Shown: in pieces, positions 43,895 through 52,066 of the stretch
How the letters are laid out: every line of letters begins with the position of its first letter
How positions within the stretch are numbered: the stretch's first letter is position 1
NCBI GenBank assembly: GCA_022826745.1
Contig: JAJDUI010000009.1
Coordinates: 124,001 to 188,000 of the forward strand
Direction of reading: 5' to 3'
DNA length: 64,000 bases
DNA from: Thermoanaerobaculia bacterium
GTDB lineage: Bacteria > Acidobacteriota > Thermoanaerobaculia > Multivoradales > Multivoraceae
The notes under the pieces: generated by a model
What the model was told of the DNA's origin: nothing
Database searches by the model: none
The model's input: the letters and a program-made list of their open reading frames with translations, nothing else
Made by a program: the position numbers and the translations under genes

Positions 43895-46800
43895 ATGCGG
43901 TCTTCGATTCGTCTCCTCTGGCTCCTGCTCGGGCTCGTCGCAGTCCCGGCGGCGGGACAGGAGGAACCGGCTGGCGGCGAGGCGTTCCAGTTCGTCTGCT
44001 CGAGGGAGAGTGAACCCGCCTTCGTCAACGGGATCGCGGTGCCGGCCGACCGGATCTGGGAACGACGGGACGACGTTGCAGGGAGCCGAGCGCCGGCCGA
44101 TTGCTGGGCGTGGAGCGATTCCTGTCCGCCCCGGCTTCTCGAACCCGGGCAGGACGCGACTGCCGCCTGCCGGGCCGGGAGTGGTGCTTCGAGGCCGCTG
44201 ACCGTCCGTCTGCTGGTCCCGGAGGCCCCGAACGTGGCCCGGGATCCTGCGGACGGGGCGGCACCCACAGCTGAGTACCGCGTGACCGCGGCGCCCTCGG
44301 CGATGTGGCGGCAGGTGCCGCGAGACCTGCTGCCAACGGCCATCACCCAATCCGGGGCACTCTCCCTGCTCCGCAATGACGAGACATGGCGCCTCCAGGC
44401 GCTGGGAGAAGGCCTCGCCTCGACCTGGCTGAACGTGACCCCTGAAGAGGATTCGGTGGAGCTCGCGTTGCGGCAGGCTGTGGATCTCAACGTGCAGGTG
44501 ACGGCCGACGGCTCGCCACTTGCCGGCGCGCGCATGTACCTGGTCCGGTCGGGCTCGGGGATGGCGGCCGTCCGACCCGAGCCTCAGGGCTTTGCGATCT
44601 CGGACGCTGACGGCCGGGCGCATCTTGCCGTGTCCGGGCGCGAGCGCGCCGCAGTCCTCGTCTCCCACGTCGTCCGGACCGCGTCGGCGTTCGAGCGTTT
44701 CGCAGACGTGCCGCCGGTGGTCGAGCTCGGTCCAGGTCTGGCCGTCACGGGTCGGGCCGTCGATCCGGAAGGGCACCCGGTTGCCGGAGTGCGGCTGCTG
44801 GGTCTGTCGTGGGTGGGAGATGAACTCGCGGTGATGCAGCGCCACCTGGGCCTCTCCGGCCCCGGCGGCCGGTTCCTGCTCACCGGCTTCAAGAAGGGCA
44901 GAGCGTCGCTGCGCACCGACGGCGGCGATCTGGAGTACTCCGGGGCTCTCGATCTGGAGGGCGACCTGGACCTCGGGTCGATCGTGCTGAGGGCGCCGGA
45001 GACCTACTGGATCCGGGTCGTCGATGCGAGCCGTGAAACGCCGATACCCGGGGCGCGCGCTCTGTTCGGCGGCGGGGAGGCAACGACGACCGACCGGGAC
45101 GGCATCGCGCGGGTGTCACCCCGTTTCAGCCGGATGCTCCTGGTCGCCGCGAAAGGCTACAGAGCGGCGCGATTCGAGTTCGCTGGCGGCGGTCCCACGG
45201 CCGAAGAAGCTCCTCTGCCCGGGTTGCCGGCCTCCCGCGTCGACGTGGCCGGCGGCGGCGGCGCTACGGCCGAAGAGCCGCTGGTTCTGCGGCTGGCGCC
45301 GGCCTTCACGGTCGAAGGCACCTTCGTGGCGGCCGACGGCCTGACTCCGGCAGCATCCGGGCGTCTCGTGACCACTCAGTCCGTGGCGGGCGGGAGCAGG
45401 ACGGGGCAGAGGACGATCGCGGCGGACGGTTCCTTCTCCGTGGATCTCCAGCCGGGCGCTTACACGCTGGAGTTCACGGCGGCCAATGCCGGAAGGCGAG
45501 TGGTGGAGGTTTCCGGGTCGGCGGGGGAGACGCGCGACCTGGGGATCATCGTGGCCCCGGCCTCGGCCTGGGTGTCCGGGACTGTCGTGAATCCCGACTA
45601 CGCGCCGGTTCCCGAAGCGAAGATCACCTATCTGCGCCCGACCGAGTTCGGCGCCCTGATGGCCCGCGCGATGGGACGGGTAGCGGAGGTCACGGCGGAT
45701 GCCGACGGCTACTTCGAGATGCACGGCCTGGAACTCGGCGCGTCCAGCCTCCGCGTGGAGGCGGATGGATTCGCGCCTCTCGAGTTCGAGGTCGAGGCCG
45801 CGGCGATCGGGTGGATCGATGCCGGTTTCGTCGCACTCTCGCGCGGGCGCCGGATCACCGTGCGTTCCGACGCCGACGGCGGCACGGTGGAACTCGCGCC
45901 GGGCAAGGAGCACGATCCCCTGGGCACGATGACGGGCGAGCTGGTCGACGGTGAGACCGTGTTCGAGGCGGTGCCCGAGGCGCCGCTGCGGGTTCGGGTC
46001 ATGGAGGACGGAGTGCCGGTCTGTGAGCATCGCGAGGAGGCCGGAACCGGCGACGAGGTGATCAGGTGCGACCGGAGCACGGTGACCGTCACGGGCCTCG
46101 TCACGGTTGCCGGGCAGCCTGGCGACGGACGTTTGAACTGGCGCGCGAAGCAGGAGCACTCGCAGCCCGAAGGGATGATCCTGAGAACGGGCATTGGGCC
46201 CTTGCAGCGGACTCAGGTCGTTTCCAGCAAGCTTGAACTGACAGCGCCCATCAACGGCGAGGGCCGCTATCGGTTGGACTCGGTGCTTCCGGGCGAGTGG
46301 AACGTGACCCTGTGGTCGGAGACTGGCGGATGGCAGCAGGGGCGCGAAACCACGGTGCCGGACACCCCCGGCGGGGAGATCGTCATCGACTTTCGTTACG
46401 GCGGCGTGTCTATCGGGGGAATCGTCGTCGATGCCGAAGGACAGCCCGTCACCCACGCGACGGTCGACATTTTCCCGGGCCGCCGGGCGGTCGTGGCGGG
46501 TGAGGGCGGCCGCTACGAGATCAGAGACTTGACGCCCGGCGCATACCAGTTGCGGGCGCGGTTCCAGCACTCTCGCTCCGACCTCGCCTCTGTAAAGCTT
46601 GGCGACTACAACGATGTTCAGTCAGTGCAACTGCAACTGCGGGACGATCCCTCGGATGACGAACTCACGATCCGGCTCGCCGGAGCCGCCGGCGGCTTTT
46701 GCTTCGTCGAGATGGAAGGGGCAGGACAACGGACCGTCCGGATCGACGGCGGTGTGGCGAGCACAAGACTCACTCCACCGCTCACCGACCGCGTCCGCGT

Positions 46801-47125
46801 CGCCTGCCAGGCGGACGGCCGCTGGGTCCTGGGCGACTGGCAGCCCCTCGAACCCGCCCTGGACCGCGGTATCGATCTCGACCCCTTCGAGTCCGGGTCT
46901 TCGATCGTGCTGACCGGCGACCCGTCGACCGCGGCGGTGCAGGTCATCGGCCCGGGCGGCTGGGACCTGGGCTCCCTCCGCATCTGGTTCGGCGGCGCGA
47001 CGGCATTCTCGGTCGGCGAGACGATCCCCAACCTGCCGGAGGGCGAGTACACCCTGCGCTGGGGCAACCAGGTGCGGACCGTCTGGACGGAGAGACGGCG
47101 TGCCGCGGAAGTCGAGATCGAGTAG
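43895..47125 (+). CDS. Large secreted protein with repeated carboxypeptidase-regulatory-like domains
   Basis: A 1,076-residue exported protein. The signal peptide is SIRLLWLLLGLVAVPAAGQ. The remainder is built of repeated beta-sandwich units of the carboxypeptidase regulatory-like (Cna-B-like) type, recognisable by motifs such as VTGRAVDPEGHPVAGVRLLG, VSGTVVNPDYAPVPEAKITY and IGGIVVDAEGQPVTHATVDI, each followed by a DxxGxF/Y-type glycine turn (DADGYFEMHGLELGASSLRV). Such proteins are common, surface-exposed and poorly understood; some serve as structural or substrate-binding parts of polymer utilisation. It follows the propeller-like protein with a four-base gap. The C-terminal end faces the lower-G+C island. 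Confidence 0.82.
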   Translation: MRSSIRLLWLLLGLVAVPAAGQEEPAGGEAFQFVCSRESEPAFVNGIAVPADRIWERRDDVAGSRAPADCWAWSDSCPPRLLEPGQDATAACRAGSGASRPLTVRLLVPEAPNVARDPADGAAPTAEYRVTAAPSAMWRQVPRDLLPTAITQSGALSLLRNDETWRLQALGEGLASTWLNVTPEEDSVELALRQAVDLNVQVTADGSPLAGARMYLVRSGSGMAAVRPEPQGFAISDADGRAHLAVSGRERAAVLVSHVVRTASAFERFADVPPVVELGPGLAVTGRAVDPEGHPVAGVRLLGLSWVGDELAVMQRHLGLSGPGGRFLLTGFKKGRASLRTDGGDLEYSGALDLEGDLDLGSIVLRAPETYWIRVVDASRETPIPGARALFGGGEATTTDRDGIARVSPRFSRMLLVAAKGYRAARFEFAGGGPTAEEAPLPGLPASRVDVAGGGGATAEEPLVLRLAPAFTVEGTFVAADGLTPAASGRLVTTQSVAGGSRTGQRTIAADGSFSVDLQPGAYTLEFTAANAGRRVVEVSGSAGETRDLGIIVAPASAWVSGTVVNPDYAPVPEAKITYLRPTEFGALMARAMGRVAEVTADADGYFEMHGLELGASSLRVEADGFAPLEFEVEAAAIGWIDAGFVALSRGRRITVRSDADGGTVELAPGKEHDPLGTMTGELVDGETVFEAVPEAPLRVRVMEDGVPVCEHREEAGTGDEVIRCDRSTVTVTGLVTVAGQPGDGRLNWRAKQEHSQPEGMILRTGIGPLQRTQVVSSKLELTAPINGEGRYRLDSVLPGEWNVTLWSETGGWQQGRETTVPDTPGGEIVIDFRYGGVSIGGIVVDAEGQPVTHATVDIFPGRRAVVAGEGGRYEIRDLTPGAYQLRARFQHSRSDLASVKLGDYNDVQSVQLQLRDDPSDDELTIRLAGAAGGFCFVEMEGAGQRTVRIDGGVASTRLTPPLTDRVRVACQADGRWVLGDWQPLEPALDRGIDLDPFESGSSIVLTGDPSTAAVQVIGPGGWDLGSLRIWFGGATAFSVGETIPNLPEGEYTLRWGNQVRTVWTERRRAAEVEIE

Positions 47126-47152
47126 GTGGCCCCCACGGCCCGCGGTCGGCCT

Positions 47153-47344
47153 TTCGGGTCGTCGCGCATAGAGGAAACGGACGTCGCGTTGTTGCTGTCG
47201 GGCGAGGGAATCCCAGGCCGGGCTGCCTGACTCCACGCCAAGCAGGATTCGGACGTCTTCCAGGCGTTCGATCGCGGCCAACGCCGACTCGATGCGCTCC
47301 AGAACTTCGGGGTCGGGCGCCGACAGCTCTTGGGGCTGGGACAC
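47153..47344 (-). pseudogene. Frameshifted stub of an RlaP/YcgL-like nucleotidyltransferase
   Basis: A GTG ten bases after the stop of the third island gene opens a frame whose product begins SQPQELSAPDPEVLERIESA and reaches RILLGVESGSPAWDSLARQ, then QQRDVRFLYARRPE. This aligns with the RlaP/YcgL nucleotidyltransferase motif (ESGSRAWGF.SPDS.YDVRFIY) except in the middle. Adding one G and one C back into the runs at 47183-47215 and dropping GC restores WGFPSPDSNNDVRF, so the observed sequence appears to carry -1, -1 and +2 changes that cancel. The remaining ~200 family residues are missing: homology ends where the carboxypeptidase-like gene begins on the other strand. Confidence 0.62.
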
Positions 47345-47354
47345 CCGGAGGATC

Positions 47355-48305
47355 CTAAAGCGGCAAGTGCATGCCGATGTAGCCGATCTCGACCGTGCGC
47401 TCCACCGCCGCAAACCGCAGGTGGATGCGACCGCTTGCCCCGAAACGGGCGTGCCACTCGAAGACCTCGTGCGTTCCGCGCGTGGACCGGAACACCCGGG
47501 CTTGTCGTAGGCGGCGCTTCGCCATCGTCTTCTCGCTCTCTGGAGTGACCTTGCAGGGCCACGATGGCGCAGGACCGGCTTCCCACCGGCCGGCGGCCTC
47601 GTTCAACTGGGCCAAGCGGTTCATCACTACGGAGAGCAGGCCTGCGTCCATTCGCTCGACCTGCGCTTCGACATCGGGTCCGAACATGAGGTGCGGGTAG
47701 AGCGCCTGTCGGTGGCTCCATAGCTCGATACCGCTGGAGCAGCGGCGGGAGAGCGCCTTCCGGTGACGCGCGAGAATCGGCCCCGAGTCTTCAACCTGGG
47801 CCAGATTGTCGACTTCTTCTTCGGCCTCTGCGAGTTCCTCGTTCGGCAGGAGCTCGTGGAAGCGGACCGTGAAGCGGTTGCGCCGCCAAACCGGCTCGGA
47901 GGGGAAACTGATGGCGATGCCGTGGCTGACCGCGCAAAGGACGAGAGGTTTGCCGTCCTCAGAAGTCAGCGCTCTCGTATCGCAATCATGGGCCTCGCAG
48001 GCGAGAAACCGGTTCTTGACGTCCTCGCTGACTTCAGCCAGAAGCGGCGTTCTCGCCGTCAATCGGAGGAAGAAGGCCTGTTCGTCTCTCAGTCCCGCCT
48101 GACGAAGGCCCTGGTAACCATCGAAGAGTGACCAGCCTTCGGGAGATCGCAGCTCGGTTGGTGCTCTTGCCGTTCGAAGGGCCGGCTCGGCCAAACCCTC
48201 ACGAAGCAGGGCCGCCATGCCTCGCGCCATGCCGCTCAGCCAACGCACCGCTTCGCGCGACCCACCCGAGGAAAGACTCGCGTGGTTCAGGACCATCTCT
48301 CTCAC
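47355..48305 (-). CDS. Unrecognised island protein, third gene of the DUF262-ATPase operon
   Basis: A 316-residue cytoplasmic protein that I cannot assign. It begins helical (MVLNHASLSSGGSREAVRWL), has a mixed middle with CEAHDCDTRALTSEDGKPLV and FHELLPNEELAEAEEEVDNL, and finishes with a compact beta region HEVFEWHARFGASGRIHLRF leading to VEIGYIGMHLPL. That C-terminal pattern loosely recalls small RelE-like toxin or RNA-binding folds, which is only a guess. GTG 48305 is chosen because AGGAAG lies five bases upstream and the ATPase stop is one base before it; ATG 48296 is the alternative. Tight coupling to an ATPase suggests it is the effector or a regulator. Confidence 0.72.
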   Translation of the reverse strand: MREMVLNHASLSSGGSREAVRWLSGMARGMAALLREGLAEPALRTARAPTELRSPEGWSLFDGYQGLRQAGLRDEQAFFLRLTARTPLLAEVSEDVKNRFLACEAHDCDTRALTSEDGKPLVLCAVSHGIAISFPSEPVWRRNRFTVRFHELLPNEELAEAEEEVDNLAQVEDSGPILARHRKALSRRCSSGIELWSHRQALYPHLMFGPDVEAQVERMDAGLLSVVMNRLAQLNEAAGRWEAGPAPSWPCKVTPESEKTMAKRRLRQARVFRSTRGTHEVFEWHARFGASGRIHLRFAAVERTVEIGYIGMHLPL

Positions 48306-48306
48306 G

Positions 48307-49422
48307 TCAGCTTCCTGGCGCCAACAACCGGGCGAGGTTCTCCTCGTGCTGGTCGAAGAACCCCTCTGGCCAATGCGAGAGGCGGCCGTCTGCATCAAGG
48401 CTAGGCGACGAGACTACGGTGCGACCTTCGGGCCGCTCGAAGTAGTGAACCGCGACATCCGAGGGCGCAATCAGACCATCGTGCACGGCGATCCGAACGC
48501 CGTCCAGAAAGTGGTCGCTGTGGGTCTCGATGAACACCTGGAGGCCCGATCCTGCTCCCCGGACTGCAAGCTCCGCCAGCTTGGTCTGGCCCCGAGGATG
48601 GAGATGCGCCTCCGGATTCTCTATCAGGCTGAGCGTGCCGGAGGGTAGAAGAAGCGCGAGTACCACCGGAAGCGCGTAGGACAGACCAAAGCCAACGTTG
48701 GTGGCGCGATGCCTTTGGGACGCCACATCGCCGGGCCGGTCAAACGTGAAGCCGGCGATCACGGCGTCGGCGGCTTGAACTGACTCAAGGTGCAGGTGTG
48801 CGCCAGGGCTTACCTCCTGCAACCAGTGGTCCACGACTTCGACCAGTCGATGCCCGGCGGCACCGGCTCGGCGGAGATCACTAGCGCCAAGTAAGTCGTC
48901 CTGATGCTCTTGCAGGTAGTTCCAAGCGAACTCGCCCCTTCCCCCCAAGTCTCGGCGCCTTGCCTGGACTTCGGAGAGGGGGTAGGACTTCCGGGGGCCG
49001 ATCCGCTCGGCCTCAACATTGGCGAAGTGTCCGCCAAATGGCGGCTGCTTCCGCCACGGGGAGGAGACGATGTCAGCAGAATCGGCCTCGATTGCAGATA
49101 GCTGATCCCCGGCACGTGAGTAGGCGAAGGCTTGGCTCCAGCCGGGGAGATCATCACCCTCGAGCGTAAATCCGATGAGTTCCTCCTCTGCGTCCTCGAA
49201 CAGAACGTCGGAACCGGCTCCGAGATCCGTGCGCTCCCCACCGAGCACGAGACGCCCAGAGTTGAGCTCACCGGATTCGAACGACTGTCGGAGCACGAGC
49301 AGTGCTTGAATTACGGAGCTCTTGCCCATGCCATTCAGCCCGCAGAGGAGATTCAGCTTTCGGCAAGGCAGGTCCAGCCGTTCGAAGCACTTGAAGTTCC
49401 TGAGTCCGATCCTCTGAATCAT
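48307..49422 (-). CDS. AAA family ATPase of the DUF3696 type
   Basis: A 371-residue ABC/SMC-like ATPase, similar to OLD and RecF proteins but without a nuclease (Toprim) domain. IQRIGLRNFKCFERLDLPCR opens the N-terminal lobe; Walker A is CGLNGMGKSS (about residues 27-36). The signature/Walker B region reads GTLSLIENPEAHLHPRGQT, and the histidine switch is in FIETHSDHFLDG. The C-terminal block ERPEGRTVVSSPSL and LSHWPEGFFDQHEENLARLL fits the DUF3696 family, known to sit beside DUF262 genes in defence islands. The ATG overlaps the DUF262 stop by four bases, implying fixed stoichiometry. Confidence 0.87.
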   Translation of the reverse strand: MIQRIGLRNFKCFERLDLPCRKLNLLCGLNGMGKSSVIQALLVLRQSFESGELNSGRLVLGGERTDLGAGSDVLFEDAEEELIGFTLEGDDLPGWSQAFAYSRAGDQLSAIEADSADIVSSPWRKQPPFGGHFANVEAERIGPRKSYPLSEVQARRRDLGGRGEFAWNYLQEHQDDLLGASDLRRAGAAGHRLVEVVDHWLQEVSPGAHLHLESVQAADAVIAGFTFDRPGDVASQRHRATNVGFGLSYALPVVLALLLPSGTLSLIENPEAHLHPRGQTKLAELAVRGAGSGLQVFIETHSDHFLDGVRIAVHDGLIAPSDVAVHYFERPEGRTVVSSPSLDADGRLSHWPEGFFDQHEENLARLLAPGS

Positions 49423-51353
49423 GCCAGGATGCCCTCCACGAGCCCCTGAATGGTCCGAAAGCGCTTCTGAATCTTCTGTCTACCGCTAGTCGTGTAGGAA
49501 ACTGCGTTGTGGAAGTCCGAATCTTCATTGAGTAGCTCTGCGAAGCGGCGGCGAACTACGTCCTTCTTGGCCGCCAGCGCCTCTTGGCGGTCCGCCGAAC
49601 AGCGGGCCAAGCTAACGCTCCATGCCTCGAAGAGCGGGAGGTTAAGGGGGTACCGGGAGTGGTTGAGGTCGTAGCGCTTTCGGAAAGCGTCGTCTTCGAA
49701 GATCCGGAAGGCTGCGGTCATGGTCCTTGAGAAAACGTGTGAGATCTTATCGAGTTGCGAGGGGTCCATTTGGTTCAGCCGCCTCATGGCGTCGTTCAGG
49801 TACGCGTCTAGGGAAGGACTCACATAGTCCTCCCAAGGACTGATGTAGAAGGCCAGGAATCGGAGGACGCACTCGCGGTCTGCCATTCGCTTCGGACTTA
49901 CGCCGTGCGCTGTTGCCTGAAGGAACTCCTCGGATTCGGCCAAGTCCCTCAGGAAGGTGCGAACGGGCCCCGGGTTCATCGCGTGGCGGATTTCTTGCGC
50001 GCGCAGGGGTTCGCCACCCGTGTTGATCCGATGGAAGATGTTGAACATGACTGCCTCGGGAGTCCCGGGCTCGATGATGTTGACGACCACCTGAGTTTCC
50101 TCGATCCGTCGCTGGAAGGCGCGTCGCAGGTCGCTGAAGAGACTGCCGTTCAGCTCGGTCAAGTACTCAAGGCCCGAAAGACGGAACTTCCCCTGAATGA
50201 ACGCAGTGATGGTGGAGAGACGCTGGACACCGTCTACGACTGCCCAGCGCTCATCGGCGTCTGCAGCGACGTAGAAGACGGGTATAGGGATGCGCAGGAG
50301 CAGAGACTCGATCAACTGACTCCGCTTTGCTGGCTTCCAGATGTTGCTATGGCGCTGAAAGTCCGGGCTCAGGTCGATCTCGTCGCGTTCGATACGCCTT
50401 GCGAGGAGATCCACGGCCAGGTTCATCGTCCGAATCCGGATCCGCGATGGGTCGAAGGGCGAGTCGATCTCCGGGTTCTCGTCGTCGAGTTGGTCCCTTT
50501 CAAGGCCTGAATCGTCCTCCTCGGGGCGCTGCGATCTGGGAGCGCCCTCGAGATGTTGGCTTGGTGCTTTCACGGGGGCGCTCGGCTGTTCCGCATGGAC
50601 GGGGTCATCGTCGTTCTCAACAACGACACGATCCTCCTCCGCAGGGTTGACCTCGGCTGCGGAAGCTGTGTGCTGCCTAGGCTCGAAGGGGGATCGAGGA
50701 ACCCCTGTATCCCCAATGGGCGGTGGCGCGACGGTTGCCGGTGCCGGAGCGTCTTGCGACTGGGGACCGGAGAGTTCGCTCTCCGCTGCCGGGCTGGCAG
50801 GGTTGAACTCGGCGAGCTTCATGAAGTCGGCCCAGAACGGCACCCGAAAGACTCGCGTGCCGCCCACGCCCAGCTTCTCTCGGAAGGCGTCGGGAAGACG
50901 TTGCGTTTCGATGAGCGTCTCGGACCATTGCACGGACCGGCGGTTCCGATAGGGACAGGTATCGGTTTCTTCAAGGAAGTACCATGGTCCTACGACTTCT
51001 CCGTAGCGGATCCGATCCGGAACTTGTTCCCACGTGAGGACGTAGTCGCCCTTCTCCATGTCGAGCACACCGTCTAGGTACGATACTGGTTCTCCGATTT
51101 GGCTACGTGTCTTGTCCGGGTGTTGCCGTTCGTAGCGAGTGCGAAGTTCCTCGTGCCGGCCGACGGATGGGAGATTCGAGAGGTCAACGGTCGAGTCGAC
51201 GCCTGCGTAACCACCAGCCACGAAGTCGTTCACATACCTGCCACGGTCCGCCGGGACCATCCACAGGCCCGGATTTCTCAACGCGGGTCGGGAACCTGTG
51301 CTGGCACCTTCGAGCTGGTTCTCGGCCTCGGGAGGGGTGGGAGTGGAGGACAT
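49419..51353 (-). CDS. DUF262 protein with PUA/EVE-like N-terminal domain
   Basis: A 644-residue protein in two parts. Residues about 25-165 (GLWMVPADRGRYVNDFVAGG, then EKGDYVLTWEQVPDRIRYGE and RRSVQWSETLIETQRLPD) resemble the PUA/EVE-like domain placed before McrB, Mrr and similar restriction nucleases, where it probably reads modified bases. An acidic linker (residues about 175-295) follows. Residues about 300-640 are DUF262 (ParB/GmrS-like): DEIDLSPDFQRHSNIWKPAK, RSQLIESLLLRIPIPVFY and WAVVDGVQRLSTITAFIQGK with D374; the usual DGQQR reads DGVQR. The HNH domain (DUF1524) that often follows DUF262 is absent. It opens the ATPase operon, 18 bases after the PIN toxin gene. Confidence 0.82.
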   Translation of the reverse strand: MSSTPTPPEAENQLEGASTGSRPALRNPGLWMVPADRGRYVNDFVAGGYAGVDSTVDLSNLPSVGRHEELRTRYERQHPDKTRSQIGEPVSYLDGVLDMEKGDYVLTWEQVPDRIRYGEVVGPWYFLEETDTCPYRNRRSVQWSETLIETQRLPDAFREKLGVGGTRVFRVPFWADFMKLAEFNPASPAAESELSGPQSQDAPAPATVAPPPIGDTGVPRSPFEPRQHTASAAEVNPAEEDRVVVENDDDPVHAEQPSAPVKAPSQHLEGAPRSQRPEEDDSGLERDQLDDENPEIDSPFDPSRIRIRTMNLAVDLLARRIERDEIDLSPDFQRHSNIWKPAKRSQLIESLLLRIPIPVFYVAADADERWAVVDGVQRLSTITAFIQGKFRLSGLEYLTELNGSLFSDLRRAFQRRIEETQVVVNIIEPGTPEAVMFNIFHRINTGGEPLRAQEIRHAMNPGPVRTFLRDLAESEEFLQATAHGVSPKRMADRECVLRFLAFYISPWEDYVSPSLDAYLNDAMRRLNQMDPSQLDKISHVFSRTMTAAFRIFEDDAFRKRYDLNHSRYPLNLPLFEAWSVSLARCSADRQEALAAKKDVVRRRFAELLNEDSDFHNAVSYTTSGRQKIQKRFRTIQGLVEGILA

Positions 51354-51371
51354 TTCCGGGGCATACTAGCG

Positions 51372-51782
51372 TCAGCTACCGTCGGAAGGCACGGGCATCG
51401 TGAACTCGCAGGTCGGCCCGGCCGCCCGGGTCAGCCTCCGATCCAGTGTTGCCAGCGGGCACTCGAAGGCCTCGGCCACCGCGACGTACCAAGCGTCATA
51501 GCTCGTCAGATTCTGACGTAGTTCCCATACTCGCTCGGCGAAGGGAACGAACGGGAGCAAGTCCAGTTCCAGGCGCATGAGATCCCGGAATGCGCTGTTC
51601 GCTTCCAGGCGCGAGATGGCGCCAGAGGATTCGAGACGACGTAGCGTGTTCGCCGTCTCGACGAGGATCAGCTCCGGCGCGAGCAGGGGACCACTCGCCG
51701 TAACCTCCTCGGCCCAGTCGCCTTCGCTGCCGGAGTCAACGAGTGCGGCGACGAGCGCGGACGCATCGATGACGACCGTCAT
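51372..51782 (-). CDS. vapC: PIN-domain ribonuclease toxin (VapC-like)
   Basis: A 136-residue PIN-domain ribonuclease. The four acidic active-site residues are in place: D6 (VVIDASALV), E42 (LVETANTLRR), D96 (SYDAWYVAVAE) and D114 (ATLDRRL). Size and order match VapC toxins, which cut tRNA or rRNA when freed from their antitoxin. The ATG overlaps the antitoxin stop by four bases. It stands 18 bases before the DUF262 gene, so it is the second gene of the island operon. Its presence here might stabilise the island or supply a cell-killing step. Confidence 0.9.
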   Translation of the reverse strand: MTVVIDASALVAALVDSGSEGDWAEEVTASGPLLAPELILVETANTLRRLESSGAISRLEANSAFRDLMRLELDLLPFVPFAERVWELRQNLTSYDAWYVAVAEAFECPLATLDRRLTRAAGPTCEFTMPVPSDGS

Positions 51783-52015
51783 TTCCGGTCCGCGTCGCGG
51801 GCCTGGAGGATCGACCGAGGCCTCACGCGGGTTTCGGCTGCGTCCTTGCGCTCCCTCACCGTTTGGAGCCAGATCTCCAGCGAGGGCCGCGACGCGATTC
51901 TCTCCAGCTCGCCGCGTAGAAACTCCTGCATCGATTTGCGTTGGAGCGCTGCCCGGGCCGCGAGTTCGTCTCTGACCTGCTCCGGGACGTCACGAATCGT
52001 CAGTTGGACCGGCAT
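51779..52015 (-). CDS. vapB: Ribbon-helix-helix antitoxin (VapB/FitA-like)
   Basis: A 78-residue antitoxin with an N-terminal ribbon-helix-helix DNA-binding fold (VQLTIRDVPEQVRDELAARA, then LQRKSMQEFLRGELERIA), as in FitA and VapB, and a C-terminal tail that should wrap the PIN toxin. ATG 52015 is preferred over an upstream in-frame codon at 52072 because it starts right at the domain and because the upstream stretch holds repeated GAATGC elements expected of the operator. The toxin gene starts inside its stop codon. Autoregulation by the antitoxin-toxin complex is typical for the family. Confidence 0.88.
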   Translation of the reverse strand: MPVQLTIRDVPEQVRDELAARAALQRKSMQEFLRGELERIASRPSLEIWLQTVRERKDAAETRVRPRSILQARDADRK

Positions 52016-52022
52016 GAAGCAA

Positions 52023-52066
52023 GAATGCCATCGCAGACAGCATTCTGCAAGCACACGGGCGCATTC
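52023..52066 (-). promoter_or_regulatory. Candidate operator of the toxin-antitoxin/island operon
   Basis: GAATGC (52023-52028) and GCATTC (52040-52045) form an exact inverted repeat with an 11-base spacer, eight bases from the antitoxin start; a further GCATTC occurs at 52061-52066. Ribbon-helix-helix antitoxins bind such short repeated half-sites, so this is a reasonable autoregulatory operator for the five-gene operon. Promoter boxes are not clear. Confidence 0.5.
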
